Made by a program: the position numbers and the translations under genes. From Oligoflexales bacterium (GTDB taxonomy: Bacteria; Bdellovibrionota; Oligoflexia; Oligoflexales; Oligoflexaceae): a stretch of 13,438 bases of DNA. Shown here piece after piece: positions 1-7,733 of the stretch. How positions within the stretch are numbered: position 1 is the first letter of the stretch; the number at the start of each line of letters is the position of its first letter. The stretch covers positions 1 through 13,438 of the forward strand of contig JADFZC010000032.1 in the NCBI GenBank assembly GCA_015232735.1. The letters run 5' to 3'. The notes under the pieces are model-generated. The model was not told where the DNA came from. It ran no database searches and was given only the letters and a program-made list of their open reading frames with translations.

Positions 1-303
1 AAATATTTACATGGTCCACGAGAAATCTGCCTCAATTATTCAACATTAATCTAAACTAAAAATAAACCCAAACAATAAACAACTTAAAAACCTTCCTGTA
101 GAGGTAAGAAACCTTTTATCAACTGCTTATGGGGCTGTCAACTTTTCGTTTAAAAAACTACTTTTTAGTTATTTGAAATGTTATCTTCACTAGGGAATTT
201 TTGCCCTCTTTTCAGCAAGGATTACTAGGTTTATTATTAAAGTATAACGAATCAACTTCAAGCCGTCTTAATAAGCCACGAGATATTTTGCGATAGGATT
301 TTG
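1..303. other. Left-edge spacer without a recognisable gene
   Basis: This stretch is very AT-rich. Reading it in all frames gives only short, low-complexity translations, with no start codon that has a ribosome binding site and no family motif. A short inverted repeat (aacta...tagtt, about 157-171) is too weak to call a terminator. On the minus strand a TTGACA hexamer (136-141) is followed 17 nt later by TAAAAG. That could be a promoter for a gene beyond the left edge, but it is too weak to annotate separately. The repeat element beginning near 304 is listed on its own. Confidence 0.5.
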
Positions 304-454
304 TAATTAGTTGCTTGTGCTTTCGCGCCAGCAACGTCTCCTGTGCCTTAAAGGCGAAGGATCTGTCACTGAATATCAATATGTTGCAAACAGATCCTAT
401 GCTTTTCTTCGCTTGCCAGGATACGTCCCTGACGCTTTCTCGACAGGGACTAAC
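304..454 (-). repeat. Dispersed palindromic repeat, copy A (full element)
   Basis: This is an intergenic element with nested inverted repeats. Its outer arms are an imperfect hairpin at the left (gttgcttgtgc...gcgccagcaac, 310-334) and one at the right (gtccctg...cagggac, about 425-449). The next layer pairs acgtctcctg (334-343) with caggatacgt (417-426). The centre is a 39-nt core (359-397) that starts ggatctg and ends cagatcc. The reverse complement of the core matches the plus-strand cores at 8835-8873 and 509-547, so this copy lies on the minus strand. A short stem, gcctt/aaggc (345-355), sits just left of the core. The reading frames that cross the element have no coding character. The function is unknown; REP/BIME-like extragenic repeats are the nearest familiar class. 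Confidence 0.75.
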
Positions 455-508
455 TAGATGCTGCAGCAAAAGCGGTAGTGTCATGTATTGCCGAGCCAAA
501 TTAATATG

Positions 509-547
509 GGTTTTAGGTGCAATATGTTGAAATATCGGGATAGATCC
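509..547 (+). repeat. Dispersed repeat, copy D (isolated, degenerate core)
   Basis: This 39-nt segment lines up end to end with the repeat cores at 359-397 (reverse complement) and 8835-8873. It keeps the central gcaatatgttgaaatatcgg block and the terminal agatcc. Its left end reads ggtttt instead of ggatct, so the closing stem is lost. No recognisable outer arms remain, so it is probably a decayed half element lying 54 bp to the right of copy A. Confidence 0.6.
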
Positions 548-573
548 TGTGTTCCTAATTTATTTTTGATGCA

Positions 574-608
574 TTGCTGAAGGGAACTTGAAGAATTTCT
601 ATCAGCAA
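574..608. other. Inverted repeat upstream of the DnaJ-CTD gene
   Basis: A perfect 7-bp inverted repeat, ttgctga (574-580) and tcagcaa (602-608), encloses a 21-nt loop. It is followed by A-rich rather than T-rich sequence on the plus strand, so it does not look like an intrinsic terminator. It lies about 140 nt before the start of the next gene. It may be a remnant of the neighbouring repeat element or simply chance. Confidence 0.3.
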
Positions 609-746
609 TTAAAAAAATATTTTGAAGGAGATGTTGTATTGTAGAGGAAATGATTTTTTTTATTGGTTCTAGATGGTAAAAACAGAAAGTTGAGATTTGA
701 TAGGGATATTTATTTTTTATTTTTGATAAAAAAAAGGTAATCCAGC

Positions 747-1157
747 ATGGCGGCATCGCGGCAAAAATCGAAAAAATTAATTCCTGCCGCAAATAAGAAA
801 AAAAGATTGACAAACGATGAGATTAGTTTGTTGGAAACATTCTGCAATGATGTAATATATCAAGAAATTTCGTATGGGGATTGGTTAAATTATCATGAAA
901 CTTTAGATCTAACGGTAAAGCTGGCTTTAACTAAGGATGAGGCCGAGAGAGGTTGCAAAAAAGAAATTTTTTGGACGAGGACAATTTACTCAGAAAAGAC
1001 TGGGGTTCAAGTTTTGGAAAAAAGAGAAAAAGTGTCCAGGATTATAGAAATCCCTCCAGGTGTAAAAAATGGAGGCAAAATAGTGTTTAGCAAACTTGGG
1101 GATCAAAAGAAAAATGCGGTTGGAGACCTAAAGATAATCATTTCCATAATAAGCTAA
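747..1157 (+). CDS. J-domain-less DnaJ C-terminal domain protein
   Basis: The 136-residue protein resembles one beta-domain of the DnaJ/Hsp40 substrate-binding region. Residues 52-135 show the family pattern: LTVKLALTKDEAERGCKKEI, then IEIPPGVKNGGKIVFSKLGD (101-119), then GDLKIIISI near the end. In DnaJ proteins this fold binds unfolded client polypeptides. It is not preceded here by a J domain (no HPD motif), nor by a CxxCxGxG zinc region. The first 50 residues are instead a lysine-rich tail (SRQKSKK, NKKKR) and a short helical stretch. The ATG at 747 has an AAGG ribosome binding site (734-737) at a workable distance. lon follows in the same direction after 137 nt with no clear terminator between them, so co-transcription is possible. 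Without a J domain it cannot stimulate Hsp70 in the usual way. A holdase or adaptor role is inference only. Confidence 0.75.
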   Translation: MAASRQKSKKLIPAANKKKRLTNDEISLLETFCNDVIYQEISYGDWLNYHETLDLTVKLALTKDEAERGCKKEIFWTRTIYSEKTGVQVLEKREKVSRIIEIPPGVKNGGKIVFSKLGDQKKNAVGDLKIIISIIS

Positions 1158-1294
1158 AATCTATATTCAAAATCATATTATTTACAAAATATTAAAAATT
1201 GAAAATTAATGTCTTTCTTTGTTTGGCCGATTATACCTACGTATCGATCAGTATTTTCATGATTGTTCAAAACCACCTTTTTGAGGAGTCTACG

Positions 1295-3751
1295 ATGACA
1301 GTGGTGAGCAATAAGATGCTTATAGAGAGCAGTGTGGAAATCCCTTTACTACCTTTGAAAGACATAGTTGTATTTCCGAATATGATAGTACCGGTTTTTG
1401 TAAATGAGGATCTTTGCATACAAGCTGTAGAGCATGCATTAACTGAACAAAAAAAGATTTTTCTTTCAGCATTTAAAGTTGCAAATAGACAAGGTGAGGG
1501 TTTGGAAAGTCATCTGGAGCCTCCTTTTGATATTTATGACATTGGAACGGTATGTTCGATAATGCGGACAAGGAAATTGCCGGATGGAAGAATGAAGGTT
1601 CTTGTTCAGGGATTGAATAAAGCAATGGTACTCGGATTGACTCAAACTGAGCCTTTTCCTATTGTGAAGATAAATATGATTCAGGATCCAAATATAATTA
1701 ATTCCTCAAGTGAACTTGAAGCTTTGATCAGAGCGGTGAGAGAAAATCTGGAAAAGGTAGTAAGTCTTGGAAAGGTACTTAGTCCAGATATTCTGATGAT
1801 TTTGGAAGATGTGAGTGATCCTGGCAGATTAGCGGATCTAGTCGCTTCAAATTTAGGATTGAAGGTTAATGAAGCACAGGTGATTCTGGCAATAAATAAT
1901 CCAATTGATCGACTTAAAAAAGTATACCTATGTCTTTCAAGAGAAATTGATGTATATCAAATGCAGGTCCGTATTCAGTCAAATGCAAAAGAGGAGATAT
2001 CAAGGGCACAGCGTGAGCATTATTTAAGAGAGCAGATCAGAGCTATTAAGACAGAACTTGGAGATGCTGACGGTAAAGAAGACATTGATGTACTCTGGAA
2101 AAGGCTAGAGGAGTGCGATCTTTCAAAAGAAGCAAAGGATGAAGTGACAAGGCAAATTAGACGTCTTGAAAGAATGCATCAGGATACCAGCGAAGCATCA
2201 TTAACAAGAACACATATAGAAATATTATTAGATTTGCCATGGAATAAGAAAACAAAGGATAACTTGGATTTAAAACATGTAAAGACGATATTGGATGAGG
2301 ATCATTATGGCCTTTTTCAGGTTAAGGATAGAATTATTGAATACTTAGCTGTAAAGAGATTAAATCCTGGAGCAAAAAGCCCCATATTGTGTTTTGTAGG
2401 TCCTCCAGGGGTAGGAAAAACAAGTTTGGGTAAATCAATTGCGAGAGCCATGGGAAGAGAATTTTCAAGAATATCTTTAGGTGGAGTTAGGGACGAGGCT
2501 GATATTCGAGGGCATAGAAAAACATATGTTGGAGCTTTTCCTGGTCGGATTATTACAGGAATAAAGGCAGCTGGGTCGTGTAATCCGGTAATGATGCTGG
2601 ATGAGATTGATAAACTAGGAGCCGACCATCGGGGGGATCCCTCGTCAGCTCTGTTGGAAGTGCTTGATCCAGAACAGAATAAGGGATTTGTCGATCATTA
2701 TCTTGGAGTCAAGTTTGATCTTTCAGAGATAATGTTTATTGCAAATGCAAATACACTGGACACCATTCCTGCACCCTTGCGTGATAGATTGGAGATAATT
2801 GAGGTTTCAGGATATTCCGAAGATGAAAAAATGATGATTGCGAATCAATATTTGATACCTAAACAGCTCAAGGAAGCCGGTTTGGAGGATATGAATATTG
2901 TTTTTAGCCGTCATTCGATAAGCATGATTATAAACTCGTATACCAGGGAGAGTGGACTAAGGAATTTGGAGAAGAAGATAGCATCCATATGTAGAAAAAT
3001 TGCAAGACAACATGCGGAAGATCAGGACAATAATAAAGAAAAGAGAGTGGAGTCTGTAAGATTGACTCCGGCAGTCGTTGAAAAGCACTTGGGGGCTAAA
3101 CATTTTACCAATGATATTTGCCACTTGGAACCATCAACAGGAGTAGCTCTGGGAATGGCATACACTCAGTATGGTGGAGAAATAATTTCAATTGAAACAA
3201 ATTTGATTACAACTGATAGTCACAAGCTTGCCTTAACCGGAAAACTTGGCGATGTTATGAAGGAATCTGCGCAAGCAGCATTGAGTTATATTAGATCAAA
3301 ATCCTCTGAATTTGGATTCGATTACAACTTATTGGCAAATAGTGAGTTACATGTGCATGTTCCTGCCGGTGCTGTTCCCAAGGATGGTCCGAGTGCAGGA
3401 ATTGCAATAGCAACATCGATTTTGTCTGCGTTGTTAAAAGTGGCTCCTGTTGAAAAGATTTCTATGACAGGGGAAATAACAATTCATGGCAAGATACTAC
3501 CAATAGGAGGGCTTAGAGAGAAATTGTTGGCAGCCCAAAGAGAAGGCATAGAAACGGTAATACTTCCTGAAAAAAATAAAGCGCAGTATGAGGAGTTGCC
3601 ATCCTCGATAAAGAGAAAGCTAAAAGTTTATTTTGTCAAGGAATATCCTGAGGTCTTCGATATTGTTTTTGCAAATAGAAAACAAAAAAATGCAAAACTA
3701 CCTCTTAGGGCCATTTCAGATAAAATTGCTTCAAAAGAATTGGCAAGTTAA
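1295..3751 (+). CDS. lon: ATP-dependent Lon protease
   Basis: Lon is a cytoplasmic, homohexameric AAA+ serine protease that unfolds and degrades damaged and regulatory proteins. The 818-residue product has the full LonA layout. The N-terminal substrate domain spans roughly 15-215 (IPLLPLKDIVVFPNMIVPVF) and is followed by a helical linker. The AAA+ module has Walker A GPPGVGKT (369-376) and Walker B VMMLDEID (432-439). The C-terminal protease domain has catalytic Ser700 in PKDGPSAG and Lys743 in GGLREKLLAA; their 43-residue spacing equals that of E. coli Ser679/Lys722. The frame is open upstream to a TTG at 1199, but the ATG at 1295 is preferred. It has an excellent GAGGAG ribosome binding site (1283-1288), and the extra 32 residues upstream are unlike Lon. 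The last ~25 residues form a lysine-rich tail. No CIRCE-like operator was seen upstream. Confidence 0.97.
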   Translation: MTVVSNKMLIESSVEIPLLPLKDIVVFPNMIVPVFVNEDLCIQAVEHALTEQKKIFLSAFKVANRQGEGLESHLEPPFDIYDIGTVCSIMRTRKLPDGRMKVLVQGLNKAMVLGLTQTEPFPIVKINMIQDPNIINSSSELEALIRAVRENLEKVVSLGKVLSPDILMILEDVSDPGRLADLVASNLGLKVNEAQVILAINNPIDRLKKVYLCLSREIDVYQMQVRIQSNAKEEISRAQREHYLREQIRAIKTELGDADGKEDIDVLWKRLEECDLSKEAKDEVTRQIRRLERMHQDTSEASLTRTHIEILLDLPWNKKTKDNLDLKHVKTILDEDHYGLFQVKDRIIEYLAVKRLNPGAKSPILCFVGPPGVGKTSLGKSIARAMGREFSRISLGGVRDEADIRGHRKTYVGAFPGRIITGIKAAGSCNPVMMLDEIDKLGADHRGDPSSALLEVLDPEQNKGFVDHYLGVKFDLSEIMFIANANTLDTIPAPLRDRLEIIEVSGYSEDEKMMIANQYLIPKQLKEAGLEDMNIVFSRHSISMIINSYTRESGLRNLEKKIASICRKIARQHAEDQDNNKEKRVESVRLTPAVVEKHLGAKHFTNDICHLEPSTGVALGMAYTQYGGEIISIETNLITTDSHKLALTGKLGDVMKESAQAALSYIRSKSSEFGFDYNLLANSELHVHVPAGAVPKDGPSAGIAIATSILSALLKVAPVEKISMTGEITIHGKILPIGGLREKLLAAQREGIETVILPEKNKAQYEELPSSIKRKLKVYFVKEYPEVFDIVFANRKQKNAKLPLRAISDKIASKELAS

Positions 3752-3995
3752 TAAGTAGATTCAGCAAAAGTATTTTGAATGGTCATTCCTGGTGAATGGT
3801 GCCTAAATTTTCAGTTTCCTGCTATTTATGATTCCCACTGAGAAGAAATTACATTTTAATTGATCCATTGAAAGATCTTAACTTCAGATATGTATGTTCA
3901 ATCAAAATAGGTTAAAATTATAGCAAGAGAATTACTGAAAATATCTTTCTTGAGTTTTTTATTGATGGAGTTTTCTAATCAAGGAGAAATATAAA

Positions 3996-4229
3996 ATGAA
4001 TGATTTGATAAAATTCCTGATTCGTCATACTCTTATTGGTATTATGTGGGTATTTATTTTGTCATTTAGCATTGATGGAAGACCAATATTCATTCCAGCT
4101 AATAGAGTGCTTGTTCAGAATTCCCTTGTTAGAATGATTGATGAAGAACTATCATTGCTTTGGTATAAAATAACAAAAACGGCCAGAGTGACATTTCAGG
4201 AATTATCTAATACAAGGGATAAAATTTAG
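3996..4229 (+). CDS. Small single-pass membrane protein, unknown function
   Basis: This 77-residue product is not a family I recognise. One hydrophobic segment (about residues 12-27, TLIGIMWVFILSFSI) follows a short N-terminus with a few basic residues. It could be an uncleaved signal anchor or a signal peptide. The remaining 50 residues are mixed and probably helical (RMIDEELSLLWYKITKTARVTFQEL). Support for a real gene is the strong AAGGAG ribosome binding site (3981-3986) nine bases before the ATG, and a composition like its neighbours. It is separated from lon by 244 nt, so it is probably transcribed on its own. A short in-frame read of about 19 codons begins directly after its stop but has no further support. 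Confidence 0.55.
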   Translation: MNDLIKFLIRHTLIGIMWVFILSFSIDGRPIFIPANRVLVQNSLVRMIDEELSLLWYKITKTARVTFQELSNTRDKI

Positions 4230-4324
4230 GTGAAGATGAAATTTAGTCCGTGTCATTTAATATGTCTAGGACTGGTTTTTGCACTTTAATGTTTCTCTAA
4301 CTATTTAAAACTATTAAATGTTAT

Positions 4325-4495
4325 AGCTAGTTGCTGGTGTGAAAACTATAGTTATGTGTTGTGAACCCCGTCCTGATGAACCCTAAGGGCGAAGGGGATG
4401 TCTTGGTATATCAATAGTTTGCAAACAGATCCCGAATTTACTTCAACTGTTAAGTCACTAGTGTATTCTAGTTTGTATCACGCCAGCGCGACTAG
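4325..4495 (-). repeat. Dispersed palindromic repeat, copy B (degenerate)
   Basis: This element fills part of the 486-nt spacer between the 77-residue gene and def. Its ends are inverted copies of each other: ctagttgctggtg at the left, and cgccagcgcgactag (4481-4495) at the right. The core (4395-4433) is again 39 nt long. It starts gggat, ends atccc, and its reverse complement matches the other cores (ctgtttgcaaactattgatat). Left of the core lies ctgatga (4373-4379), then ccctaaggg (a 3-bp stem with a TAA loop), then cgaagg. The middle of the right half (about 4435-4475) has drifted beyond alignment. The rest of the spacer, 4230-4324 and 4496-4715, shows no gene. It is AT-rich and presumably carries the def promoter, which I cannot place confidently. 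Confidence 0.65.
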
Positions 4496-4715
4496 AAGAA
4501 CCGAACGGTGATATCTATAGACTCGCATATGGTTTTTTTCCGTGATATATTTTACCGCTTTTTATTTCAGTTGATGGTTCAAAAAGTACTGATGGATTAT
4601 TTTGAGAAGTGAAGTGGTTATTTGTTTCACTTAAAGATATTGAAACTTGGTCTGTAATTTATTTCTTTATATTAGGTCAGAATGGTTAATTTTTTTTTAT
4701 AGCCATGAGGTAATG

Positions 4716-5303
4716 ATGTCCTTGACGATTGTTGAATGGCCAGCAAGGGTTCTTGAAGCGAAATCTTCCGAAGTTACTGAATTCGATGATGAATTGCGAG
4801 TATTTGTAGAACAGATGCATGAAACTATGGTGAAATCTGGAGGAATAGGTTTGGCGGCTAATCAAGTTAATGTGGCCAAAAGAATTATTACAATAAATAT
4901 TCCTTGGGTTGAAGGAGAGGCTGATGAGGAAGTTCCAAATAGAGAACCTTGGCATGATAAAAAGTTTACTTTTATAAATCCTAGAATTTTGAAAAAAGCT
5001 GGCAAAACCAGGGGTCAGGAAGGTTGTCTTAGTTTTCCCGAGATTTTTGAATATATTGATAGGGCTTCTGAGGTGGTTGTAGAGGCTGCTGATGAAAAAG
5101 GGAATGTTTTTCAGGTTCATGCAACAGGGTTGTTTGCAATATGTCTCCAGCATGAAATCGATCACATAGATGGAGTTGTTTTTATTAATAGGATGAGTAG
5201 GCTAAAAGCAAATCTGGTAAAGAAAAAAATAGAACGTCGACTGAGGGAAATCAATTCTGGAATCGAAGAAAAGAACAATGAAGAGAATAATAAAGAAAAT
5301 TAG
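4716..5303 (+). CDS. def: Peptide deformylase
   Basis: This metalloenzyme removes the N-formyl group from the initiator methionine of new proteins at the ribosome. All three signature motifs are intact in the 195-residue product: GGIGLAANQV (42-51), EGCLSFP (102-108) and HEIDH (146-150). Metal ligands are Cys104, His146 and His150, with Glu147 as the catalytic acid-base. A loop of about 20 residues (roughly 62-85, WVEGEADEEVPNREPWHDKK) precedes the FINP strand and is longer than in E. coli Def. The C-terminal tail is highly charged (IEEKNNEENNKEN). Two ATG codons adjoin (4713 and 4716). The second is chosen because GAGG (4707-4710) sits five bases before it; the open frame further upstream to 4647 looks non-coding. 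The stop overlaps the start of rpe by 26 bp, so the two are almost certainly co-transcribed and translationally coupled. Confidence 0.95.
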   Translation: MSLTIVEWPARVLEAKSSEVTEFDDELRVFVEQMHETMVKSGGIGLAANQVNVAKRIITINIPWVEGEADEEVPNREPWHDKKFTFINPRILKKAGKTRGQEGCLSFPEIFEYIDRASEVVVEAADEKGNVFQVHATGLFAICLQHEIDHIDGVVFINRMSRLKANLVKKKIERRLREINSGIEEKNNEENNKEN

Positions 5304-5970
5304 AACGAAGTCTTCTATTTTGGTGGCTCCATCGCTGTTATCAGCTGACCCCCTTAATTTGTTTGATGAAATCAAAGAAATGGAGTCTTTTGACGCGGAC
5401 TTTCATCATATTGATGTTATGGATGGACATTTTGTCCCTAATTTGACTTTTGGAGTTCATTTCATCAGGCCCATTAAGAAAATTGCAGAGATTCCGTTAG
5501 ACGTACACATTATGGTATCTAATCCTGATATTGTAGCTCTTGAATATATTCGCGAAGGTGCAGATATTGTAACTTTCCATGTGGAAGCTTCTAGCCATCC
5601 CCATAACTTGTTGAAAAGAATAAGGGATGAGGGGGGATTAGCTGGAATAGCGATAAATCCGGGCACATACTTGGGTACTCTTGAACCGTTGCTAGAATAC
5701 GTTGACCTTGTGAACATTATGTCTGTAAATCCAGGATTCAGCGGTCAGTCTTTTATAACGGGTAGTGTAAATAGAGTATCGAAACTTTTATCAATGTTAA
5801 AGTTGATTGGACGAGAGAAAGATGTTCTTATAGAAATTGATGGTGGGATAAATAGTGATACGGCCAAATTAGTCGTTGAGGCTGGTGCAAATGTGCTTGT
5901 TACAGGATCATATGTTTTTAACTCAAAAGATAGAAAGGCAAGAATAGAATATTTAAAAGGCATAAAATGA
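5278..5970 (+). CDS. rpe: Ribulose-phosphate 3-epimerase
   Basis: This cytoplasmic TIM-barrel enzyme interconverts D-ribulose 5-phosphate and D-xylulose 5-phosphate in the pentose phosphate pathway. The 230-residue product is of typical length. It carries LVAPSLLSADPLNL on the first strand, HHIDVMDGHFVPN (43-55), LDVHIMV (74-80), the SVNPGFSGQSF loop (149-159) and IEIDGGIN (185-192). The metal and catalytic residues expected from the family are present: His44, Asp46, His77 and Asp188. The phosphate-binding glycines near the C-terminus appear as VTGSYVF. The ATG lies inside the 3' end of def (26-bp overlap) with only a purine-rich GAAGAAAAG before it, which fits translational coupling. The first ~12 residues (MKRIIKKIRTKS) are a basic extension compared with many homologues; no better downstream start is visible. 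The next gene begins 64 nt later. Confidence 0.95.
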   Translation: MKRIIKKIRTKSSILVAPSLLSADPLNLFDEIKEMESFDADFHHIDVMDGHFVPNLTFGVHFIRPIKKIAEIPLDVHIMVSNPDIVALEYIREGADIVTFHVEASSHPHNLLKRIRDEGGLAGIAINPGTYLGTLEPLLEYVDLVNIMSVNPGFSGQSFITGSVNRVSKLLSMLKLIGREKDVLIEIDGGINSDTAKLVVEAGANVLVTGSYVFNSKDRKARIEYLKGIK

Positions 5971-6034
5971 ACATATTTGATATTAGTGTGAGCAGTCATT
6001 TTTAATAGGTTAAAAACTTGTATTAAGGGCTTTT

Positions 6035-6484
6035 ATGAATAATAGAGTAAGATTGATTTTTTTGATTTTGTTAAGCATTTCTTCATTAATAGCGGTTGGC
6101 GCAAAAGGTTCAAATGATGGTAAACAGGATTCTGTAAAGAGAGTTGGTGGAATATATAGAGTTTCTTCAATAAACAAGATGTCAGAAGGTTCTTATAGGA
6201 TTGAATTTTCTAGTGTTACAAAGACAGGTCGGTATGATGTTTTATTTCTTGAAAGCGATCATGTACATGTCGGGCTTGATGAAGGTGCTGAGTTGAGACT
6301 GTCTGCGGAAGTAATTGAAGATAAGGGGTCCTATGCAGAGGTTGGACAGGTCTTATTGTTCTTTCCTTCTGGAGACACATACATTCCAGTCTGGCTTTTA
6401 TCAAAGAAAATATCTAACTTTGAGTTAAGGGGATCAAAATATTTAGAAATGCACGCCCCAACAAGTGATTATCTTATCTTTTAA
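6035..6484 (+). CDS. Secreted protein of unknown function
   Basis: The 149-residue product starts with a classical Sec signal peptide: NNRVR, a hydrophobic run of about 14 residues, then AVGA before a probable cleavage site near residue 23. There is no lipobox cysteine, so it is likely a soluble periplasmic or secreted protein. The mature part is predicted mostly beta. The most distinctive stretch is residues 84-124 (ELRLSAEVIEDKGSYAEVGQ, then PVWLLSKK). I associate this pattern from memory with small uncharacterised proteins of Bdellovibrio-like bacteria; an OB-fold-like barrel is a guess. An AAGGG ribosome binding site (6025-6029) lies five bases before the ATG. It follows rpe by 64 nt and may end the def-rpe transcription unit. 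Its stop codon overlaps the stop of the convergent gene (shared ttaa, 6481-6484). Confidence 0.65.
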   Translation: MNNRVRLIFLILLSISSLIAVGAKGSNDGKQDSVKRVGGIYRVSSINKMSEGSYRIEFSSVTKTGRYDVLFLESDHVHVGLDEGAELRLSAEVIEDKGSYAEVGQVLLFFPSGDTYIPVWLLSKKISNFELRGSKYLEMHAPTSDYLIF

Positions 6485-7026
6485 TCATGATTGTTAAAGA
6501 ATGGTTTATCCAATATATTCGGATCTATGTTAGATTGTCCGATTTTTTTAGAGAATATTGAGATTATATCAACGAGGATTCTGAATTCATTGGCGAGATT
6601 TCTATACATTAAAAAAAAGTGATTTTCGTTATATTTTCTCCGCATTATGTCAGCAACTTTATTAAAAGCAGTTATTCCCATGGAAATATAATATTCTGCA
6701 TCGATGGTTTTTCTATTAAAATATTTTTGGAAATATCCTGAAAAATAAAGGCTAGTATCTCCCATGCATTTGAAGATTTTAATTTGAGTATTCAAATCAG
6801 CCTCAAGACCTTTTTTTAGCATAATTGCCAAGGGGGTTTCCAATATGTTGATATCTTCCAATTGTGTAATTTTTGTGGGCTCAATGAAATCACATAAAAG
6901 AGTAACAAGATAAAACTCAACATAATCTTCAATTTTTATATTGTTGGTTTCGGTTATACTGGCTATTTGATTTCGAAAAAATTCACTTGGTTTAATCAGC
7001 TCCAAAAAGGCTTTTTCGTGATTCAA
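6481..7026 (-). CDS. Conserved protein of unknown function
   Basis: The 181-residue, mostly helical product has no signal peptide or membrane segment, so it is probably cytoplasmic. The most characteristic part is residues 86-116 (CMGDTSLYFSGYF, then NRKTIDAEYYISMG). That pattern recalls an uncharacterised protein family I associate with former Deltaproteobacteria; I know of no assigned function. The reading starts at a TTG codon (7024-7026). This start is supported by a run of five G (ccccc at 7035-7039 on the plus strand) eight bases upstream, a good ribosome binding site; no ATG fits as well. It converges on the secreted-protein gene and overlaps it by four bases, so there is no room for a dedicated terminator between them. 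The 281-nt spacer to the next gene presumably holds divergent promoters. Confidence 0.65.
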   Translation of the reverse strand: MNHEKAFLELIKPSEFFRNQIASITETNNIKIEDYVEFYLVTLLCDFIEPTKITQLEDINILETPLAIMLKKGLEADLNTQIKIFKCMGDTSLYFSGYFQKYFNRKTIDAEYYISMGITAFNKVADIMRRKYNENHFFLMYRNLANEFRILVDIISIFSKKIGQSNIDPNILDKPFFNNHD

Positions 7027-7307
7027 AATTTATTCCCCCTAATCAAAGGAAGCAGCTTTTTTCCTGGTGAGTAACCTTTAAATATTCTTTTTTCCTTTAT
7101 AATAGTTCGGAATTAATATTAATATACTTTAGTCTAACTTAGAAATATTAACATATTAATGAAATACTTTATGTAAGGTCATGCTATTGTTTATATTTTT
7201 TAAGTGGCAACAGAGATCTCTCCGGTGTATTAGGCATGTTGCGATAAGATGCTCTTAATTGCTATTCTTGTAAAAAGATAGTTTTTCTGCAACAAGGTAA
7301 TATTATT

Positions 7308-7685
7308 ATGACCGATTCAAAAGATACGTCTTTTAATGACAAAATGAAAATAATAGATGAACTTGGTTTGGAGGAAATTGTTTATATTGCAAACAAGGTC
7401 GGTTTAGAGTTTGTAGAGGCAAAAAGAAAAGCAGAATATTACACTTTGTTAAAGCCGACTATTAGAGCAAAAATAATGATGCGTTTAGATGATGGAACTC
7501 TAAGTGAAGCAAAATTACTGAGGCTGACTGAGGTTGATCCGGAATATTTAGAATTTTTAGAGAAACTTTCTGATGCAAAGAAGGAATCAGATAGGTTGAA
7601 AATTCGATATGAGTCATACAAGAATTTATTTGAAGCTAGAAGGAGTGTTTTAAGTTTTAAAAAAGCAGAAATGAAATTATTTTAA
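7308..7685 (+). CDS. Small helical/coiled-coil protein, unknown function
   Basis: The 125-residue product lacks cysteine, signal peptide and membrane segments, and is rich in Lys and Glu. Residues 36-58 (EAKRKAEYYTLLKPTIRAKI) and 80-125 (LEFLEKLSDAKKESDRLKIR, ending SFKKAEMKLF) have the heptad-like spacing of long amphipathic helices. The arrangement of a charged helix, an R/K-x3-M patch, then a YESYKNLFEARRS helix resembles small proteins found in phage recombination gene clusters. That is a recollection of pattern, not a firm assignment, and no phage genes lie nearby. AAGG (7294-7297) is ten bases before the ATG, a slightly long spacing. It stands alone between a divergent and a convergent gene. 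Confidence 0.6.
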   Translation: MTDSKDTSFNDKMKIIDELGLEEIVYIANKVGLEFVEAKRKAEYYTLLKPTIRAKIMMRLDDGTLSEAKLLRLTEVDPEYLEFLEKLSDAKKESDRLKIRYESYKNLFEARRSVLSFKKAEMKLF

Positions 7686-7733
7686 AGACCGATAAATATT
7701 TGTTTGGTTAGTTTATTGCTGGTTTCGTATAGA

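Noticed and set aside
113..141. Minus-strand TTGACA with TAAAAG 17 nt downstream
   Set aside because: The -10 element is weak, the gene it would serve is off the window, and such matches arise by chance in AT-rich DNA.
212..813. Overlapping frames of about 70-110 codons on both strands left of the DnaJ-CTD gene
   Set aside because: They run through repeat copies A and D, lack ribosome binding sites and show no family motif or protein-like composition.
1199..1294. Upstream TTG start for lon adding 32 residues
   Set aside because: There is no ribosome binding site, the residues are unlike Lon, and GAGGAG directly precedes the ATG at 1295.
3781..3815. Imperfect hairpin ggtcattc...gaatggtgcc after lon as a terminator
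   Set aside because: The stem is bulged and GC-poor, and it is followed by only a short T-run, so it is not distinguishable from background.
4230..4289. Nineteen-codon frame (GTG start; MKFSPCHLICLGLVFAL) starting right after the stop of the 77-residue gene
   Set aside because: It looks like the beginning of a signal peptide but stops at once. No convincing continuation was found in the other frames, so a pseudogene cannot be supported.
4686..5999. Minus-strand frames of 84-159 codons opposite def and rpe
   Set aside because: They are antisense to clearly conserved enzymes and show no independent motif.
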